Assembly: GCF_035917455.1 (NCBI RefSeq)
Contig: NZ_CP109078.1
Location: 5,068,001-5,132,000, forward strand
Length of the DNA: 64,000 bases
Direction of reading: 5' to 3'
Source of the DNA: Micromonospora sp. NBC_01796
Lineage (GTDB): Bacteria > Actinomycetota > Actinomycetes > Mycobacteriales > Micromonosporaceae
This document shows, in pieces, positions 47,401-53,529 of this stretch (position 1 is its first letter; each line of letters opens with the position of its first letter). The notes below the pieces were generated by a model, which was not told the origin of the DNA, did not search any database, and was given only the letters and a program-made list of their open reading frames with translations. Position numbers and translations under genes: made by a program.

Positions 47401-50109
47401 GTGCTGAAGACCGCGAGCAGCGCCACCACCGTCCCCGGCGGGATCGTCGGCTACACGATCACGGTCACCAACACCGGTGAGACGCCGTACCCGGCCGCGA
47501 CGATCAGCGACAGCCTGGCCGGGCTGCTCGACGATGCGAGCTACAACACCGACGCCACCGCCAGCGTCGGTACCGTCGCCTACACCGCCCCGAACATCAC
47601 CTGGACGGGGGCGCTGGCGATCGCCGGGACCGCGACGATCACGTACACCGTCACCGCCGACGATCCGCAGACCGGCGGCCGGATCCTCACCAACACCGTC
47701 AGCTCCACCAGCTCGGGCAGCAACTGCCCGCCCGGTGGAACCGATCCGGCCTGTGCCGTGACCGTCCAGGTGCTGCTGCCGGCCCTGAGCATCGCGAAAC
47801 ACGCGAGCGCCGGCACCACCACGCCGGGCGCCACGGTCGGCTACACCATCACCGTCACCAACAGCGGGCAGACCCCGTACACCGGGGCCACCCTGGCCGA
47901 CGACCTCGCCGGTGTGCTCGACGACGCCGTCTACCAGGGCGACGCCGCCGCTTCGGGCGGGGCGGTCTCGTACGACGAACCGGTGTTGACCTGGATCGGT
48001 GATCTCGCCGTGGGCGCCGCCGTCGTGGTGAGTTACTCGGTCGTGGTGCGCACCCCGGCCACCGGTGACCGGAGCATGGGCAACGCGGTCACCTCCACCA
48101 CCGTCGGCAGCAACTGCCCGGCCGGCGGCACCGACCCGGCCTGCGCCGCGACCGTCGCGGTGCTCATCCCGGCGCTCGCGATCACCAACGTCGCCGACGT
48201 CGCCACCGCGACCCCCGGTGGCGTCATCCGGTTCACCGCCACCTTCACCAACGTCGGTCCGACCGCCTACACCGGCATCAGGATCGTGACCAACGCGTCG
48301 AACGTCTTCGACGACGCGCGACCCAACGGCGACCAGGTCGCCAGTTCCGGCACCCTCACCGTGGTCGGCGCCGCCGTGACCTGGATCGGCGACATCCCGA
48401 TCGACGGCGTCGTGGTCGTCACCGGGACCGTCACCGTCAACAGTCCGGACACCGGCAACCGGACCATCGCCAGCACCATCACCACCGACGCGCCGGGCAC
48501 CAACTGCCCGACCGCCGCACCGGGGCCCGGCTGCACCGTCACCGTGTCCGTCCTCCTGCCCGGCCTGGCGATCCAGAAGACCGCCGACAACCCCACGACC
48601 ACACCGGGCGGGACCGTCACGTACACGATCTCCGCCACGAACACCGGTGAGACCGCGTACCTCGGCACCACGATCACCGACTCGCTCGCCGGTCTGGTGG
48701 CCGACGCCGCGTACAACGGCGACGCGGTCGCCTCCAGCGGGGCGCTGTCGTACAACGCCCCGGTCCTGACCTGGACCGGCGACATACCGATCGGCACCGC
48801 CGTCACCATCACCTACACCGTGACGGTCGGTGGTTCCCAGACCAGCGGGCGGATCCTCACCAACACCGTCACCTCCGCCGCGCAGGCCAACAACTGCCCG
48901 ACCGGCAGTCTCGCCCTGGCCTGTACCGCCAACGTCGCGATCCTGATTCCCGGCCTGAGCATCACCAAGGCGGCGGACACCGCGACCGTCACCGCCGGTG
49001 GCACGGTCACCTACACGATCAGGGTGACCAACACCGGGCAGTCGCCGTACGTGGGCGCGACGTTCGCCGACCCGCTCACCGGGGTGCTCGACGACGCCGA
49101 CTACAACTCCGACGCCGCGACCACACTCGGCGAGGTCTCCTACGACGAGCCGGTGCTGAGCTGGTCGGGGGACCTACCGGTGGGCGGCGCGGCCCTGATC
49201 ACCTACTCGGTCACCGTGAACTTCCCGGACGACGGCGACGAGATCCTGGTCAACACCGTCACCTCCGACACCCCCGGCGCCAACTGCCCGGGTGGTCCGG
49301 CCTGCACGGCGACGGTTGCCGTTCTCGTCCCGGCGCTGACCATCACCAAGACCGCCGCCAGCAGTACGGTGGTCGCCGGTGGGACGCTCCAGTACACCGT
49401 GCTGATCACCAACAGCGGGGAGTCGCCCTACCGCGGCGCGACGGTCACCGACTCCCTCGTCGGAGTGCTCGACGACGCCGGCTACGGCAACGACGCCACC
49501 GCCACCACCGGCGCGCTCACGTACACCACCGCGGCACTGTCCTGGACCGGTGACCTGCCGGTCGGTGCCACCGCCGCGATCACGTACACCGTGCTGGTCA
49601 ACCAGCCGACGACCGGCGACGGGCAACTCGTCAACACCGTCACCTCCACCACCCTCGGCAACAACTGTCCGGAGGACGGGACCGACCCCCTGTGTGTCAC
49701 CGACACCACCGTGGTGGAGCAGAGCATCACCCTCACCGACCTGCCCGCCACGGTCGCCATCGCGGGCCTCTCCGGCGACGTCGCGAGGAAGGACGACGCG
49801 GTCAGCATGACGGTCATCACGAACAGTCCCACCGGCTACCTGGTGACGGTCCAGGCCCTGGCGCCCGAGCTCACGCCGGCGCTTCCCGCCAACCCGGACA
49901 CCATCCCGATCGAAAACCTCCGGGTACGCGAGAACGGCGCCGGGCCCTTTCTACCGCTGTCCGACGAGACCGCGCTCGTCCTGTACCGACAGTCGACACC
50001 ATCGGCCCCCGGCGGGGACGCGATCAGCAACGACTACGAGGTTCTCATCCCGGAGGTCGTGGCCGATGAGTACTCCGTGACGTTGGAGTACATAGCGATC
50101 ACCCAGTAG
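38464..50109 (+). CDS. Giant secreted surface protein with 21 DUF11-type repeats
   Basis: Exported protein of 3,881 residues, probably an adhesin or stalk. Signal peptide at 1-36 (VVAVLLATLAVVLPATVASA). Residues about 37-325 resemble a bacterial L-type lectin (DGMSLVLAAVD, YLGIGFDVFGNYS). A DUF11-like unit and a TIG-like unit (about 345-585) lead to two fibronectin III domains (about 586-770) and three Ig-like He_PIG units (about 773-1033, each with SLPPGLTLNTxTGLLSGTPT). From about 1036 to 3750 there are 21 repeats of about 129 residues. Each begins L-x-I-x-K-T-A-D and carries VTNTGQ, LDDATYN and TWTGDL, and each ends with a Cys pair (usually C-x8-C). The last 130 residues form a different beta domain, WxL-like in appearance. 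No LPXTG and no membrane helix are found. GTG start with GGAG nearby; the next gene follows after 18 bp. Confidence 0.93.
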   Translation: MNSRRLAARRRIGAGVVAVLLATLAVVLPATVASAVGSTLFDQPFHNNSANGLGAVILPALPAGGTGTNVACLTASGNPGTGGLYSCTGTTDPLGSGKLRLTDTTINKIGGVFGAASVPTSMGLDVTFNLYQWGGGNADGMSLVLAAVDPTGGTAPATLGQVGGGLGYTSTRALNGLANGYLGIGFDVFGNYSTPTYQGTGCVDPPFISATKTAGQVVVRGPGRGTVGYCGLNSTATNSSSPVIPLRAATRAASVVPVEVVINPTASSFTTASGLVVAAGTYLVRFTPVGGAPRSLTGPLPAVAAGLYPSATWLNSSGIPRQLAFGWVGSTGSVVDNHEVDNTKVVTFTPVPDLNVSQTSYTGPTPQPGDPVNYTVVAGVDVGADETAPISVTETLPTGVVPVGAFGTGWVCAAPVGQKITCTNSNAPFANGSTLSPVSIVGIVTGTGVTPTLIQTGSTAAASSIDANPGLALTTTAGTVPATPSGITVTPATSTIAGGIPVTVGGTNIAGATAIEIGTTAEQQAGTPVTLLPCQSGPAAGCFTVNGDGTLAISSMPARTTAATVGITVVTRGVAAAASYVYTDRPGTPAAPTATAGLGSATVNWVAPASNGSPITSYIVTPIRNGVAQTPITYDASTTSRVLTGLTVGATYTFTVTAVNAIGTGLPSPASVGVVPFSLPGAPTITAASAGDSSATLTWTAPGTGGSPITSYVVTPYIGNVAQTTQTFAGAATTQTVTGLTPGTAYTFTVTATNAGGAGPPSARSAAVTPNFSPSLSNPPPPTGEVGVAYSVPLTVTAGTAPYVWSVSAGSLPPGVTLNASTGLLSGTPTAAGSFPFTVQVTDASNQSATQAFTVVIAPQPTLTFPAPPQGQVGIAYSVPFTVSGGTAPFTWSIPAGSLPPGLTLNTATGLLSGTPTLGGNYSFTVRVVDAFAQVANRTVALGITASPTLTFPPPPPGQVGVPYSDQLTVNGGTAPFTWSVSAGSLPPGLTLNTGTGLLSGTPTTVGSYPYTVQVVDAAGQQATQAVTHVIAAGPLIVSKTANVNAVASGGTVNYSITVTNTGSIAFTGVSVTDPLGGVLDDATYNADATATSGTVSFVNPTLTWTGDLAAGAAVTITYSVTVANPSAGDLRLTNTVTSGTLGTNCAAGSVDARCTASVPVAVLTIVKTADMATATPGDVVHYTVTVTNAGQATYASAGFTDALVAVLDDATYNADAVATVGAVGFTSSNLTWTGVLAVGASATITYSVTVRSPDPGDKVMTNTVTSATLGSNCPSGGSDARCTATVTVLVPGLVLTNTPSTTTTTPGSTVGYTVVISNTGQTPYTGISVTDSLAGLLGRATYNGDATATSGTLGYVSPNLTWTGNLAVGASVTITFTATVTAATTGQSVLTTVLSSTAVGNNCAAGSIDARCTATVTVLIPGLTLLKTASTPTATPGTVVAYRIEVTNTGQSAYLGATLTDSLSGVLDDASYDANAAATAGVVSYTAPTLSWTGDLAVGATAVITYSVTVSVPDLGDRTLTNRVVSPTAGANCAGDSTDPRCVAVVAVLLPGLTLTNTPSAATATPGDTVGYTITIANTGQSAYSAISVADDLTAVLDDAVYNADATASTGTVTLSGSVLTWTGSLAVGVTATVQFSVTVRAPDSGNRAMVSTLTSTAAGNNCPSGGTDPRCTASVTVLIPGLEVVKTSDVATATPGGVVSYTITVTNTGETAYVGASVTDSLANPLNDATYNGDATASTGTVSYTAPTLSWLGNLAVGASASITYSMTILNPDPGDKILSNTAVSTTPGSNCPVAGTDPRCTATVLVEVPALTITTTADVASTAPGSVVGYTVTITNSGQTAYPTLTVTNALAGVLDDAVYNNDASASAGTVGFTSPNLTWTGSLTPGASATIAYSVTVANPDTGDLVLNSRVASAAVGSSCPVGNTIPACAVSVPVARLLIVTTTDVATITPGGVIRVDATFTNTGQVPYTGIRVSADFSDFIDDVLPTGDQTASSGTLIAGSGGAVWTGDIPVGETITLTGTATVLDPDPGNHVIRGSWSSAAPGNNCPAGGSDPRCAFSVAVLIPGLGITKTADSATAVPGAAVGYTLTVTNTGTAPYTAISVTDPLTSVLDDATYNGDASASAGVVSYAAPTLTWTGDVPVGGAVTIAYSVTVRSPDPGNKIMVNTVNSTAAGSSCSAAGQAAGCTATVLVLTPALTTVKSVNAVAATPGNTLTYTVSITNSGQIAYTAISVVDDLTDVLDDAVYNGDAGATGGSMSYAAPVLTWTGDLAVGVTVTVTYTVTIDNPDPGDQSMVNSISSGAPGANCPALATDARCTVTVAVVPSTELSFIKTADVTSTTAGSVVTYTIVVANSGASPYLGADFTDSLTDVLDNADYNNDAVATGSGTVDYDEPVLSWNGDVPANGSITVTYSVTVLAPGGDNSMSNTLVSAAEVSNCTEGSVDPRCTTVVTVSELTIVNTADVATTTLGGTVTFTGVISNTGGTPFFGVTVSFDRADLLDDAILTSDAVSSGTLVVTPTTLEWTGDIPVGDEVTIERNFLVRNPDPGDKVMTSVVRSAIPGNNCPSDGTDPRCTASVAVLLPGLSIAKTANVPVTTPGGTVGYTIRITNTGTAPYFGAVVTDNMTGALDDATYGGATTDTGSLSYVAPTLTWTGDLPVGAIAVITYSMTVNNPDLGDKVMVNVASSTEVGSDCLPASANPACTVLRAVLTPALTITTAAGTASTTPGAVVGYTTTIANTGQTAQSGVTVTNALAGVLDDASYNGDVVASAGTAVFTSPNLVWSGTLAPGATATVTYSVTVAVPDAGNRILTGTVTSAAVGSTCPAGNTNPACTSTVTVSVLTIVNSPGAPTAVPGGTVVFTTTVTNTGQTPYTGISLTTDFAGSVDDASYNGDAAASTGTIALVPPTSIRWTGDLAPGASATITRSFTVHDPDPGNRSMTSVVTSTAPGNNCPSDGTDPACTATVTILVPALSVLKTASSATTVPGGIVGYTITVTNTGETPYPAATISDSLAGLLDDASYNTDATASVGTVAYTAPNITWTGALAIAGTATITYTVTADDPQTGGRILTNTVSSTSSGSNCPPGGTDPACAVTVQVLLPALSIAKHASAGTTTPGATVGYTITVTNSGQTPYTGATLADDLAGVLDDAVYQGDAAASGGAVSYDEPVLTWIGDLAVGAAVVVSYSVVVRTPATGDRSMGNAVTSTTVGSNCPAGGTDPACAATVAVLIPALAITNVADVATATPGGVIRFTATFTNVGPTAYTGIRIVTNASNVFDDARPNGDQVASSGTLTVVGAAVTWIGDIPIDGVVVVTGTVTVNSPDTGNRTIASTITTDAPGTNCPTAAPGPGCTVTVSVLLPGLAIQKTADNPTTTPGGTVTYTISATNTGETAYLGTTITDSLAGLVADAAYNGDAVASSGALSYNAPVLTWTGDIPIGTAVTITYTVTVGGSQTSGRILTNTVTSAAQANNCPTGSLALACTANVAILIPGLSITKAADTATVTAGGTVTYTIRVTNTGQSPYVGATFADPLTGVLDDADYNSDAATTLGEVSYDEPVLSWSGDLPVGGAALITYSVTVNFPDDGDEILVNTVTSDTPGANCPGGPACTATVAVLVPALTITKTAASSTVVAGGTLQYTVLITNSGESPYRGATVTDSLVGVLDDAGYGNDATATTGALTYTTAALSWTGDLPVGATAAITYTVLVNQPTTGDGQLVNTVTSTTLGNNCPEDGTDPLCVTDTTVVEQSITLTDLPATVAIAGLSGDVARKDDAVSMTVITNSPTGYLVTVQALAPELTPALPANPDTIPIENLRVRENGAGPFLPLSDETALVLYRQSTPSAPGGDAISNDYEVLIPEVVADEYSVTLEYIAITQ
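41569..49725 (+). repeat. Array of 21 DUF11-type coding repeats (~388 bp period)
   Basis: In-frame direct repeats within the giant gene. Each unit encodes about 129 residues and contains a Cys pair. In repeats 1-19 and 21 it is C-x8-C; repeat 20 is shortened to C-x5-C. Repeats 8, 12, 15 and 18 form a divergent subtype with N-terminal 'VNT/TTT' and I/V-rich strands. Repeats 7 and 14 resemble each other closely and directly precede subtype repeats 8 and 15, implying duplication of multi-repeat blocks. Confidence 0.9.
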
Positions 50110-50127
50110 GAAGCAGCTAGGAGCATC

Positions 50128-50796
50128 ATGTCCAACCTCCCCGCCCTTGCCGTAGCCGCCGTGGTGTCGATGATCACGATGTCGGTGGCCGTGCCGGCCG
50201 CACCTCGGACGGGCGTGGCCCCGACGCCGACGGTCGACGCGGAGCAGCCGTTGCTGAGCATCGCGATCGACAACGGACGGACCAGTGCCGCCGCCGGCGA
50301 CGAGCTGACGTACAAGATCACGATCCGCAATCTCGGTACGACGGAGGCGAAGGGACTCGAGATCTCGCAGAGCCTTCCCGCGGGTCTGACGTTCGCCGCC
50401 GCCGACAACGGTGGCACCGCCGATGCCGATCGGGTCGTCTGGCCGACCGATTTGAAGACCGGTCAGGAGGCGACGTTCACCACCGTCGCCCGGCTCGGGC
50501 AGACGCCCGACGAACTGCTCCGCCTCGCCACGGTCGCATGCGCCACCGCCGACGGGGCCGAGAAGCCGCTCGTCTGTGCGACCCACTCGGACCTGCTGCC
50601 CGCCGGTGCCGTGGCCACCCGTACCGAGGAGAAGGCCGTCACCCCCTGGATGCGGTACGGCGCAGCCGCCGCGGCACTGGCGGTTCTTGCACTGGTCACG
50701 ACCGTTCTCCTGCGTCGACGTCGTCGACGGCTCCTGGCGGCACGACCCGAGGCGGGAACGGGTAGGCACCTGGCCCGCGCGAGCGTCGCGGACTGA
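50128..50796 (+). CDS. DUF11-domain membrane protein of the surface operon
   Basis: Protein of 222 residues: signal peptide (ALAVAAVVSMITMSVAVPAA), one DUF11 domain at about 45-150 (SIAIDNGRTSAAAGDELTYK, ISQSLPAGLTF, VVWPTDLKTG), then a membrane helix (YGAAAAALAVLALVTTVLL) and an Arg-rich cytoplasmic tail. It lies 18 bp after the giant gene with AGGAG before the ATG, so both are in one operon. A single-copy domain related to the giant protein's repeats but anchored in the membrane suggests a docking partner for the giant protein (inference). Confidence 0.88.
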   Translation: MSNLPALAVAAVVSMITMSVAVPAAPRTGVAPTPTVDAEQPLLSIAIDNGRTSAAAGDELTYKITIRNLGTTEAKGLEISQSLPAGLTFAAADNGGTADADRVVWPTDLKTGQEATFTTVARLGQTPDELLRLATVACATADGAEKPLVCATHSDLLPAGAVATRTEEKAVTPWMRYGAAAAALAVLALVTTVLLRRRRRRLLAARPEAGTGRHLARASVAD

Positions 50797-51037
50797 TCCG
50801 ATGGCCGTTGCGACGCTGACCGGGCCGACCACCGCGCACCGTACCCGCCACCGCGAGACCGAGGTATACCGAGGTCGGTACGGCAATGGACAGCTCACCT
50901 GCCAGGACGGTGATGGTGGCGTCAACGTCCTGGGCGGCCCCCGCCCGCATCGGACACCCGAGGACCAGGAGGCAGGCGATGGCCGCCGAGAGTGGAGCCC
51001 ACCTCACATTTCCACCCGACTTCCTCGTTCGGACCAT
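50780..51037 (-). pseudogene. Probable decayed WxL-like secreted protein
   Basis: On the minus strand, an ATG at 51037 (or GTG soon after) opens a signal-peptide-like sequence (LSAAIACLLVLGCPMRAGAA). It is followed by DATITVLAGELSIAVPTS, which resembles the start of actinobacterial WxL-like domains. At about 50847-50853 (GGTGGTCGG) the likeness jumps to another frame (VGPVSVATAIGSV) and then ends against the convergent gene's 3' end. It is truncated and frameshifted, hence a remnant; identification rests on a short match. Confidence 0.38.
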
Positions 51038-51210
51038 TGTCGTGAATAGAGAGCATCCTGTGGTCTGTTTGGACAGTGGACAGTGCTTTCGGTCGGGACG
51101 GAAACGATGGCTCGGGTGCAGAGAGTTCGATCGACCAGGCGTTTTCCCGCGAGTTATGCGGCTAGGATGAATGGCGGTTACCACGCGACTAAGGATTCGA
51201 ACGAGAAAAT

Positions 51211-51915
51211 ATGTGGATCAATCTCATTCGAGCGACGCTCCCGGTCGTGTTCGTGATGACGCCGACCGCGCCCGCGGTCGCCCGGCAGCCCGCGCAGCCG
51301 GACTTCGCGCTCAATGTGAGCCCGAGCCGGGTGCTCGTCCCGGCCGACCAGACGGCGCGACCCCGACAGTTCACCGTGACCAACCAAGGCCGTATCCCGG
51401 CTGATGTCGTGACCCGGATGGAGAGCTTCACGGCGGGGGAAGACGGCGATCTCCACTTCCGGTCGGACGCACCCCACTCGGCCGCCGGATGGGTCCGGGT
51501 CCAGCCGGAACGCTTCCGTCTGGACGGTGGGACGGCGGGACAGGTGAGCCTGCACATCGCCGTACCGGCCAACGCCGAACCCGGTGAGCACCAGGTCGCC
51601 GTGATCTTCTCGGTGTCCGCTCCGGACGGTCGTACCGGCATCGGCGTGAATCGCAGCGTGGGTGTCCCCGTGTACGTCACGGTCGCGGGGGAGGCCGTCG
51701 ACCCGGTCGAGGCGACCACGGCGACCGGCGGCATCCTGCCGTTGCGGCTGATCGGACTGGTGCTGCTGCCCGTTCTGACCCTGCTGCTGGGCGGGCTGCT
51801 GGTCCGGCGTCGGCTGGTCCGGCGTCGGCTCGGCCGCCTTGGGCCACCCGGTCCCGGGCTCCCTGTGCCCGTGGGGAATATCGATGGCGACGGGCGGCGT
51901 TCCGACCTAACGTGA
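51211..51915 (+). CDS. DUF916/WxL-partner-like membrane protein
   Basis: Protein of 234 residues: N-terminal signal (LIRATLPVVFVMTPTAPAVA), a beta-sandwich of the kind found in WxL-interacting proteins (FALNVSPSRVLVPADQ, QFTVTNQGRIPADV, GWVRVQPERFRLDGG, VSLHIAVPANAEPGEHQVAVIF), then a membrane helix (LIGLVLLPVLTLLLGGLLV) and a basic tail. WxL partners bind peptidoglycan and WxL proteins in Firmicutes. Here it follows the surface operon by 414 bp, so it may anchor the giant protein through its WxL-like end (inference). Confidence 0.85.
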   Translation: MWINLIRATLPVVFVMTPTAPAVARQPAQPDFALNVSPSRVLVPADQTARPRQFTVTNQGRIPADVVTRMESFTAGEDGDLHFRSDAPHSAAGWVRVQPERFRLDGGTAGQVSLHIAVPANAEPGEHQVAVIFSVSAPDGRTGIGVNRSVGVPVYVTVAGEAVDPVEATTATGGILPLRLIGLVLLPVLTLLLGGLLVRRRLVRRRLGRLGPPGPGLPVPVGNIDGDGRRSDLT

Positions 51916-52012
51916 TCGCCATGTTCGCCACCGCAGCCGTCGTGCGGCCCGCAGGTCTACACCTGCCGGCTGCCGCCGACGCCTGCCCGCGGCTGGCTGA
52001 TACGCGAAGCTG

Positions 52013-52050
52013 ACCCTCCTCCCGCACCAGCGGAACCCACGGAGGAGGGT
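52013..52050 (+). promoter_or_regulatory. Hairpin upstream of the EF-Tu gene
   Basis: Perfect 10-bp arms ACCCTCCTCC (52013-52022) and GGAGGAGGGT (52041-52050) lie 136 bp before the start, with a smaller hairpin (GCAGGT/ACCTGC) at 51951-51966. They may terminate the upstream transcript or regulate the EF-Tu leader. Confidence 0.4.
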
Positions 52051-52185
52051 GGCCCGGTCTCCCCGGCGTCGCCCCGAGTGACGCCGCGACGCGCGGTTCT
52101 GGCGCGGTTTCTCTTTCGCGGATTGGCATCCGCCCGCGTACCTCCGTCCGCCATTCCAGCTCCACCCTTCGCGGAGAAAGCCATC

Positions 52186-53373
52186 ATGGCCAAGACCCAG
52201 TTCGTCCGTACCAAGCCGCACCTGAACATCGGCACGATGGGACACGTCGACCACGGCAAGACGACGTTGACCGCCGCCATCACGAAGGTGCTCGCCGACC
52301 GGGACCCGGCGGTCAACCGGTTCGTCTCGTTCGACGGCATCGACCGGGCACCGGAGGAGGTCGCCCGGGGCATCACCATCACCATCGCCCACGTCGAGTA
52401 CGAGACCGCGACCCGGCACTACGCCCACGTCGACATGCCCGGCCACGCCGACTACGTGAAAAACATGATCACGGGGGCGGCGCAGGTGGACGCGGCGATC
52501 CTGGTCGTCTCGGCGCTCGACGGTGCGATGCCGCAGACCCGCGAGCACGTACTGCTGGCCCGGCGGGTCGGGGTGCCGTACCTGGTGGTGGCCATGAACA
52601 AGGCCGACGCGGTGACCGACCCCGAGCTGCTCGACCTGGTCGAGTTGGAGGTGCGGGAACTGCTGACCGAGTACGGCTTCCCCGGCGACGAGGTCCCGGT
52701 GGTACGGGTCTCGGCGCTGCGTGCCCTGGCCGGTGACCCGCGCTGGGTCGCCTCCATCGGTGAGCTGCTCGACGAGGTCGACCGTTACGTCCCGGTGCCG
52801 CCGAGGGAGCTGGGGGAGCCGTTCCTGATGCCGATCGAGAACGTACTCACCATCTCCGGCCGGGGGACCGTGGTCACCGGTGCGGTCGAGCGTGGCACGT
52901 TGCGCGCCGGGGACCAGGTGGAGGTGGTCGGGCTCGGTCCGACCCTGGCCACCGTGGCGACCGGGCTGGAGACCTTCGGTCGTACGTTGGTCACCGCCGA
53001 GGCCGGGGACAACGCGGCCGTACTGCTGCGCGGGGTCAAGCGGGACCAGGTGCAGCGCGGTCAGGTGCTGGCCGCGCCGGGCAGCGTCACGCCGCACCGG
53101 GCCTTCACGGCGCAACTGCACGCGCTGACCACCGCCGAGGGTGGCCGGCACACGCCGTTCCACGCCAACTACCGGCCGCAGTTCTACTTCCGTACCACCG
53201 ACGTGGTCGGTGCGGTCGACCTGGGCGAGTTGGCGCAGGTCGCGCCGGGCGACACCGTGGAGCTGACGGTACGGCTCGGCCAGCCGATCGCGATGGACGT
53301 CGGGCTCGGGTTCGCGGTCCGGGAGGGCGGCCGTACGGTCGCCGCCGGCACGGTGACCGCCCTGCTCGACTGA
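52186..53373 (+). CDS. tuf3: Divergent elongation factor Tu (tuf3-like)
   Basis: EF-Tu paralogue of 395 residues delivering aminoacyl-tRNA to the ribosome. All GTPase motifs are present: GHVDHGKTT (G1), RGITI (G2), DMPGHADY (G3; canonical DCPGH) and NKAD (G4). Domains 2 and 3 are complete, with EGGRHTPF and [11 protein letters not shown]. Standard EF-Tu in other bacteria has Gln124 (E. coli numbering) in GRQVG; here the sequence is ARRVG, so the residue is Arg (R127 here), a substitution known from kirromycin-resistant EF-Tu. Divergence and a gene location away from rpsL/fusA match tuf3 of Streptomyces. Confidence 0.95.
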   Translation: MAKTQFVRTKPHLNIGTMGHVDHGKTTLTAAITKVLADRDPAVNRFVSFDGIDRAPEEVARGITITIAHVEYETATRHYAHVDMPGHADYVKNMITGAAQVDAAILVVSALDGAMPQTREHVLLARRVGVPYLVVAMNKADAVTDPELLDLVELEVRELLTEYGFPGDEVPVVRVSALRALAGDPRWVASIGELLDEVDRYVPVPPRELGEPFLMPIENVLTISGRGTVVTGAVERGTLRAGDQVEVVGLGPTLATVATGLETFGRTLVTAEAGDNAAVLLRGVKRDQVQRGQVLAAPGSVTPHRAFTAQLHALTTAEGGRHTPFHANYRPQFYFRTTDVVGAVDLGELAQVAPGDTVELTVRLGQPIAMDVGLGFAVREGGRTVAAGTVTALLD

Positions 53374-53529
53374 CCCGGGCGGTAGACGCGGCGAACGGGT
53401 GCCCGGTGAACGCGGCGAACGGGTCCGGTGCTGTCGAACGTACGACGGCACCGGACCCCGACGCCGCGCGGCCCGACGGACGCGGGGGTGCCAGGCGCCC
53501 GGCGGTCGCTATGCACCAGACTGCCGGGC

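Noticed and set aside
45250-47802. Minus-strand open frame of 850 codons inside the giant gene
   Set aside because: Antisense shadow of the DUF11 repeats; the translated sequence is only a repetitive reflection of them.
38464-50109. LPXTG-type sorting signal on the giant protein as substrate of the class F sortase
   Set aside because: The C-terminus has no LPXTG-like motif, no hydrophobic helix and no basic tail.
50886-51170. 94-codon plus-strand open frame between surface genes
   Set aside because: No ribosome site, no domain-like sequence, and it lies opposite the better-supported WxL-like remnant.
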